This document shows positions 29,670-32,888 of a DNA stretch of 32,888 nt, piece by piece (positions within the stretch are counted from its first letter, which is position 1; every line of letters begins with the position of its first letter). The stretch is taken from positions 1 to 32,888 of IMG/VR virus record IMGVR_UViG_3300022602_000278; one strand, written 5' to 3'. The translations under genes and the position numbers were made by a program. This stretch comes from a virus. The notes beneath the pieces were generated by a model. The model did not search any database. It was not told the origin of the DNA and saw nothing but the letters and a program-made list of their open reading frames with translations.

Positions 29670-31009
29670 AATACCTATCTGTATGCTCAGGCATTGAAGC
29701 GGCATCCGTAGCGTGGCATGACCTAGGGTGGGAACCCGTAGCTTTCAGTGAGATTGAGAAATTTCCGAGTGCAGTGTTGGCTCATCATTATCCAAATGTT
29801 CCTAATCTTGGGGACATGACTAAATATAAGGAGTGGAATCTTGAACACATCGACATCCTCGTTGGAGGAACCCCGTGCCAATCATTTAGCGTGGCAGGCC
29901 TTAGAAAAGGGCTTGAAGACCCCCGTGGAAACCTTGCCCTTACCTATGTTGGAATTCTTGATAAGTTTAGACCCAAGTGGTTCATTTGGGAAAACGTGCC
30001 TGGTGTCCTCAGTTCAGGAGACGGACGGGACTTTGGTTCCTTCCTCGGGGCGGTGGCCGAACTCGGGTATGGGTTCGCATATCGGGTGCTTGACGCTCAA
30101 CACTTCGGAGTTGCCCAGCGACGCCGTAGAGTGTTTGTTGTCGGACATCTTGGAGACTGGAAACCTGCCGCAGAGGTATTATTTGAGTCCAGTAGCTTGT
30201 GCGGGAATACTAAAAAGAGCCGAACGAAGAGGGAAGCAGTTGCCGGCTATGTTGAAAGCAGCTTTGGACAATACCGTGAAGACAGCATCGGAGGAACTCT
30301 TAAAGCAAGCGGAGGCGTCCTAAGCGGAGGCTCAGAAACATTTGTGACTCAAGTGTTTGAAAACCACCCTGCTGATAGCCGAGTCAAAGAGATGGGCGAT
30401 GTATGCCAAACCGTGACTAGCCGTTGGGGTACAGGCGGTGGCAATGTGCCGTTGGCTGTGTCTGTTGGATGCGATACCTATAACGGCCTTATCACAGGTG
30501 ATAAAGCTTCTACTATGACTGCTGAAATGGCTAGTGCATCGCATAGTGGCCCTAAAGTATTAGAAACGGTTGCTTACGCTGTTCAAGGCTCCATGATTAA
30601 TCGTCAAGACCACAACGGTCCACAAGGCGATGGTATTAATGAAGAAATTAGTTTTACTTTAAATACTATTGATCGCCATGCAGTCGCTCACGCAACTCCT
30701 GTTGGCTCTTCTGATTTATCAGGCACTCTACGCGCTAATCCAGGTAGCGGATGGAGAAGCAATGGCACCCCTGTAGAAGGTGTGGCTATTTATGAAACAG
30801 CCGTTCGCAGATTGACCCCTGTGGAATGTGAAAGATTGCAAGGCTTTCCTGATGGCTATACTGATATCAAGCCAAAAGGCAAAGATACACCTGATGGCCC
30901 ACGCTATAAAGCATTGGGCAACTCAATGGCCGTTCCTGTGATGCGTCATATCGGTGAGCGTATTGCCAAGCATGGGCGAGTTGTAGATTTATTCGGTGAC
31001 TTGGTATGA
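29666..31009 (+). CDS. C5 cytosine DNA methyltransferase (Dcm-type)
   Basis: 447 residues from ATG at 29666, which overlaps the VRR-NUC stop (ATGA); the ATG five codons upstream gives no better site. Motif I SVCSGIEAASVA (5-16), motif IV GGTPCQSFS with Cys about 71, motif VI WENV (108-111), motif VIII QRRRRVFV (151-158), and near the end RRLTPVECERLQGFPDGY and KALGNSMAVPV, so the enzyme looks complete. The middle (160-370) is the target-recognition region. Probably protects phage DNA from host restriction. Positions 29841-30323 also code in another frame. Confidence 0.93.
   Translation: MKYLSVCSGIEAASVAWHDLGWEPVAFSEIEKFPSAVLAHHYPNVPNLGDMTKYKEWNLEHIDILVGGTPCQSFSVAGLRKGLEDPRGNLALTYVGILDKFRPKWFIWENVPGVLSSGDGRDFGSFLGAVAELGYGFAYRVLDAQHFGVAQRRRRVFVVGHLGDWKPAAEVLFESSSLCGNTKKSRTKREAVAGYVESSFGQYREDSIGGTLKASGGVLSGGSETFVTQVFENHPADSRVKEMGDVCQTVTSRWGTGGGNVPLAVSVGCDTYNGLITGDKASTMTAEMASASHSGPKVLETVAYAVQGSMINRQDHNGPQGDGINEEISFTLNTIDRHAVAHATPVGSSDLSGTLRANPGSGWRSNGTPVEGVAIYETAVRRLTPVECERLQGFPDGYTDIKPKGKDTPDGPRYKALGNSMAVPVMRHIGERIAKHGRVVDLFGDLV
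29841..30323 (+). CDS. Nested phage protein overlapping the methyltransferase gene (+1 frame)
   Basis: 160 residues, start TTG at 29841. AAGGAG lies at 29828-29833, seven bases before it, a strong ribosome binding site, and the frame opens just after a TGA at 29817. Segments FGKTCLVSSVQETDGTLVPS, RWPNSGMGSHIGCLTLNTSE, LLSDILETGNLPQRYYLS and ACAGILKRAERRGKQLP match, from memory, stand-alone phage proteins of unknown function annotated in many genomes. The other frame is a canonical methyltransferase, so both are coding. It would be translated from the methyltransferase mRNA. Stop TAA at 30321. The role is unknown; an MTase-linked accessory is an inference. Confidence 0.65.
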   Translation: MNTSTSSLEEPRANHLAWQALEKGLKTPVETLPLPMLEFLISLDPSGSFGKTCLVSSVQETDGTLVPSSGRWPNSGMGSHIGCLTLNTSELPSDAVECLLSDILETGNLPQRYYLSPVACAGILKRAERRGKQLPAMLKAALDNTVKTASEELLKQAEAS

Positions 31010-32340
31010 AATTAAGAGATTACCAAGAACAAGCCGTTGACTTTATCTATGAGCGTGATAAAGCGATGATTCTTGCATCCGTAGGTGCAGGCAAGACCGC
31101 CATATCTTTGACAGGTATGCGAGATATGCTAAAAGATGGTCACGTCAAGCGTTGGATAGTCTTTGCACCTAAACGTGTATGTACAAACACATGGCCGACT
31201 GAGAAAGAACTATGGGCACCTGAGCTTAAATTAGCTTTAGCCTTGGGCACTCCAAAACAACGCCAAGCGGCCTTTGATTCTGATGCGAATGTGGTAGTTA
31301 TCAATTACGATAATATTCAAACCTTGGACGATTTATCGAGTTTTGATGGGGTCGTATTTGATGAGTTGACTAAACTAAAAAATCCTTCAGGTAAACGCTT
31401 TAAGCACTTGGAGAAATTGATTAAGCATATCAATATCCGTTGGGGTTTAACAGGCTCATTCACAAGCAATGGCTTAGAAGACGTGTTTGGTCAATGTAAA
31501 GTAGTCGATCAATCGCTTTTAGGCCGTAGCAAGGGTGCATTCCAACAACGCTATTTCGTTTGTATCAACCGTGATTTCGGTGAGTGGGAGCCAAGAGTCG
31601 GGTCTTTAGAAGCTGTTATGCAAACTATCAAGCCTGCCACATTCTTATTGGATAACAGCGAATATAAAGATAAGTTACCGCCATTGCACACCGTTGAATT
31701 GCGTTGCGACTTGCCTAATCGTGAGCCTTACGAGAAGATGAAGAAAGACTTTGTGGTGCAATTCCCTGATGCTCAGGCTATTGCGGCCAATGCCGCGGTA
31801 GTGACTCAGAAGCTTCAGCAGATGTCATCGGGCTTTGTTTACGATACAACTAAAGAAGCCAATCCTGATGCACCTGGCAAATTCATTATGACTAAGCGCC
31901 CGATATGGTTTTCCAACCATCGGTTCGAGTTGTTAGATGACTTGCTAGAAGAAAATCAGCACGCTAATACCATCATTGTTTACAACTACGAAGAAGAGTT
32001 GGCTGAGTTAAAGCGTCGGTATCCACAAGCGGAAACGATTGACGCTCATCAAGTAGTAGATCGATGGAACGATGGCAAAGTCGAGTTGCTATTGATTCAC
32101 CCTAAGTCCGCAGGGCATGGGCTGAATTTGCAGTATGGCGGTAATAAGATTGTCTTCTTATCGTTGCCTTGGAGTTTGGAGTTGTTTGAACAAACTGTAG
32201 GGCGTTTACACCGTGGCGGACAGAAGCATGATGTCTGGTGCTACATCTTATTAACAAACAAAACAATTGATGAAAAGGTATGGGCGGCTCTTGCAGACAA
32301 ACGTGCTATTTCAGATATTGCCTTAGAGGAATTGAAATGA
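31006..32340 (+). CDS. SNF2-type helicase / ATPase
   Basis: 444 residues, ATG overlapping the methyltransferase stop (ATGA). MKLRDYQEQAVDFIY is motif Q; Walker A ASVGAGKTA at about 24-32; VVFDELTKLKN (DE at 119-120) is motif II; WGLTGSFTSNG motif III; LLIHPKSAGHGLNLQYGG motif V; QTVGRLHRGGQKHDVWCY motif VI. Phage proteins of this type may remodel protein on DNA during replication or transcription. No nuclease or SWI2 accessory domain. It is followed by coupled small genes. Confidence 0.9.
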   Translation: MKLRDYQEQAVDFIYERDKAMILASVGAGKTAISLTGMRDMLKDGHVKRWIVFAPKRVCTNTWPTEKELWAPELKLALALGTPKQRQAAFDSDANVVVINYDNIQTLDDLSSFDGVVFDELTKLKNPSGKRFKHLEKLIKHINIRWGLTGSFTSNGLEDVFGQCKVVDQSLLGRSKGAFQQRYFVCINRDFGEWEPRVGSLEAVMQTIKPATFLLDNSEYKDKLPPLHTVELRCDLPNREPYEKMKKDFVVQFPDAQAIAANAAVVTQKLQQMSSGFVYDTTKEANPDAPGKFIMTKRPIWFSNHRFELLDDLLEENQHANTIIVYNYEEELAELKRRYPQAETIDAHQVVDRWNDGKVELLLIHPKSAGHGLNLQYGGNKIVFLSLPWSLELFEQTVGRLHRGGQKHDVWCYILLTNKTIDEKVWAALADKRAISDIALEELK

Positions 32341-32507
32341 CATCAACAAGATTGATTAACTTAAAAGCCAAACTCAAAGCCGCTAAAGCTGAGTTAAAGA
32401 TTAGAACAAGAACACGCAATGAAGTTGTGCGTAACCATGAGAAATTAGTAAAAACAGTTGCTGAATTGGAGAAGAAAATTGAGAAATTTAACTTGGCGAA
32501 GCCTTAA
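32337..32507 (+). CDS. Small coiled-coil protein, 56 aa
   Basis: ATG at 32337 overlaps the helicase stop (ATGA); an in-frame upstream extension to 32280 would lie inside the helicase with no site. Product MTSTRLINLKAKLKAAKAEL then NEVVRNHEKLVKTVAELEKK. Heptad-like helices with basic and acidic alternation, so a dimeric coiled coil. Function unknown. Confidence 0.7.
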   Translation: MTSTRLINLKAKLKAAKAELKIRTRTRNEVVRNHEKLVKTVAELEKKIEKFNLAKP

Positions 32508-32673
32508 CGAATTGCTGTATACAAAGACCGAAGAAGAAGTTTTAGCTATGCTTAAAGACGAGTGCAACGGAGAAAAGCGTTCATCAGTTATTGAACGCTT
32601 ACATCAACGCTATACAACTCTAAGAGCATCCCGTGAACGTATTGAATTATTACAAGAGGCTAGAAAACTATGA
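32479..32673 (+). CDS. Small phage protein, 64 aa, TTG start
   Basis: I prefer TTG at 32479 because GGAG lies 9 bases upstream and the protein then begins MRNLTWRSLNELLYTKTEEE; a TTG at 32458 is farther from any site. It continues VLAMLKDECNGEKRSSVIER then LHQRYTTLRASRERIELLQE. The TWRxLNxLLYTKTEEEVLxML pattern recurs in phage small proteins near replication genes. It overlaps the previous stop by 29 bases and the next ATG by four. Confidence 0.6.
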   Translation: MRNLTWRSLNELLYTKTEEEVLAMLKDECNGEKRSSVIERLHQRYTTLRASRERIELLQEARKL

Positions 32674-32888
32674 ACCTAAATGACCGCAGTTTATTAAAAC
32701 AAATGATTCAAGCAGGCAGATTTAATAGTGAGATTTATGACTTGTTATGCCAAGATAACGTCGAGCGTTCGAGAGAGAAAATAGAAGCTATGGGCGACAA
32801 GTGGTGCTGTCATCCATCTAACTCTGTCAAACGTCTCGATGTTCCTTTACCACTGTTAAATGATGCTAGAAATAGCAAAGTGTTAAGG
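32670..32888 (+). CDS. Phage protein, N-terminal part (cut by window edge)
   Basis: ATG at 32670 overlaps the previous stop (ATGA). At least 73 residues, beginning MNLNDRSLLKQMIQAGRFNS and continuing NVERSREKIEAMGDKWCCHP. A helical N-terminus and a WCCHP Cys-His pattern are visible; no family recognised. The frame is open at the right edge. Confidence 0.65.
   Translation, partial: MNLNDRSLLKQMIQAGRFNSEIYDLLCQDNVERSREKIEAMGDKWCCHPSNSVKRLDVPLPLLNDARNSKVLR

Noticed and set aside
30332-30544. 70-residue minus-strand frame in the methyltransferase gene
   Set aside because: No start signal or known pattern, unlike the nested plus-strand frame at 29841.

Overview
The window is part of the genome of a tailed double-stranded DNA phage (Caudoviricetes) with a contractile, myovirus-type tail. 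It carries a complete packaging and head module (terminase, portal, Mu-F-like minor head protein, protease/scaffold, cement protein, DUF2184-like capsid protein), then a tail module with sheath, tube, frameshifted chaperone and tape measure. The sequence is AT-leaning. Proteobacterial-looking sites (a dif-like Xer site and a LexA-like box) suggest a Gamma- or Betaproteobacterial host, but the host cannot be named from the sequence. No integrase, repressor, tRNA or lysis gene is visible.

Layout. (1) Positions 1-15507, minus strand: the virion operon, read from terS at 15507 down to a baseplate gene cut by the left edge. A bidirectional terminator sits just after the major capsid gene. (2) 15508-16450: a gene-poor control region with a GTAAG palindrome by the terS promoter, a dif-like Xer recombination site, many TTGTCA/TGACAA words and rightward promoters. 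(3) 16451-20065, plus strand: an AP2-like DNA-binding protein and at least a dozen very small genes. Nearly all the small genes start with the same leader (AAGGGGTTTAAAAATG-like), often with the previous gene's stop codon inside it. (4) 20066-20486: a convergent intergenic region with facing terminators and a phased, inverted array of GTAAG/CTTAC pentamers next to an AT-rich stretch, a candidate replication origin. (5) 20487-29299, minus strand: the replication operon, read from a Cas4-like nuclease through an SSB-like protein, a family A DNA polymerase, an HNH homing endonuclease, a primase-helicase, a hexapeptide-repeat protein, a GIY-YIG endonuclease and small proteins. Its promoter overlaps a LexA-like dyad. 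(6) 29394-32888, plus strand: VRR-NUC nuclease, C5 cytosine methyltransferase, SNF2-type helicase and small genes, mostly joined by ATGA overlaps, running off the right edge.

How the genes work together. Regions 5 and 6 diverge from one 94-base promoter region and would make the DNA-replication and DNA-modification proteins. Region 3 looks like early takeover or accessory genes. Region 1 would be the late operon. The strongest unexplained signals are: a second gene nested in another frame inside the methyltransferase gene with its own strong ribosome binding site; the dif-like site; the GTAAG array, which shares a 13-base word with the terS promoter; the repeated leader grammar of the small-gene array; and a T_TTT_TTT frameshift site in the tail-chaperone gene.
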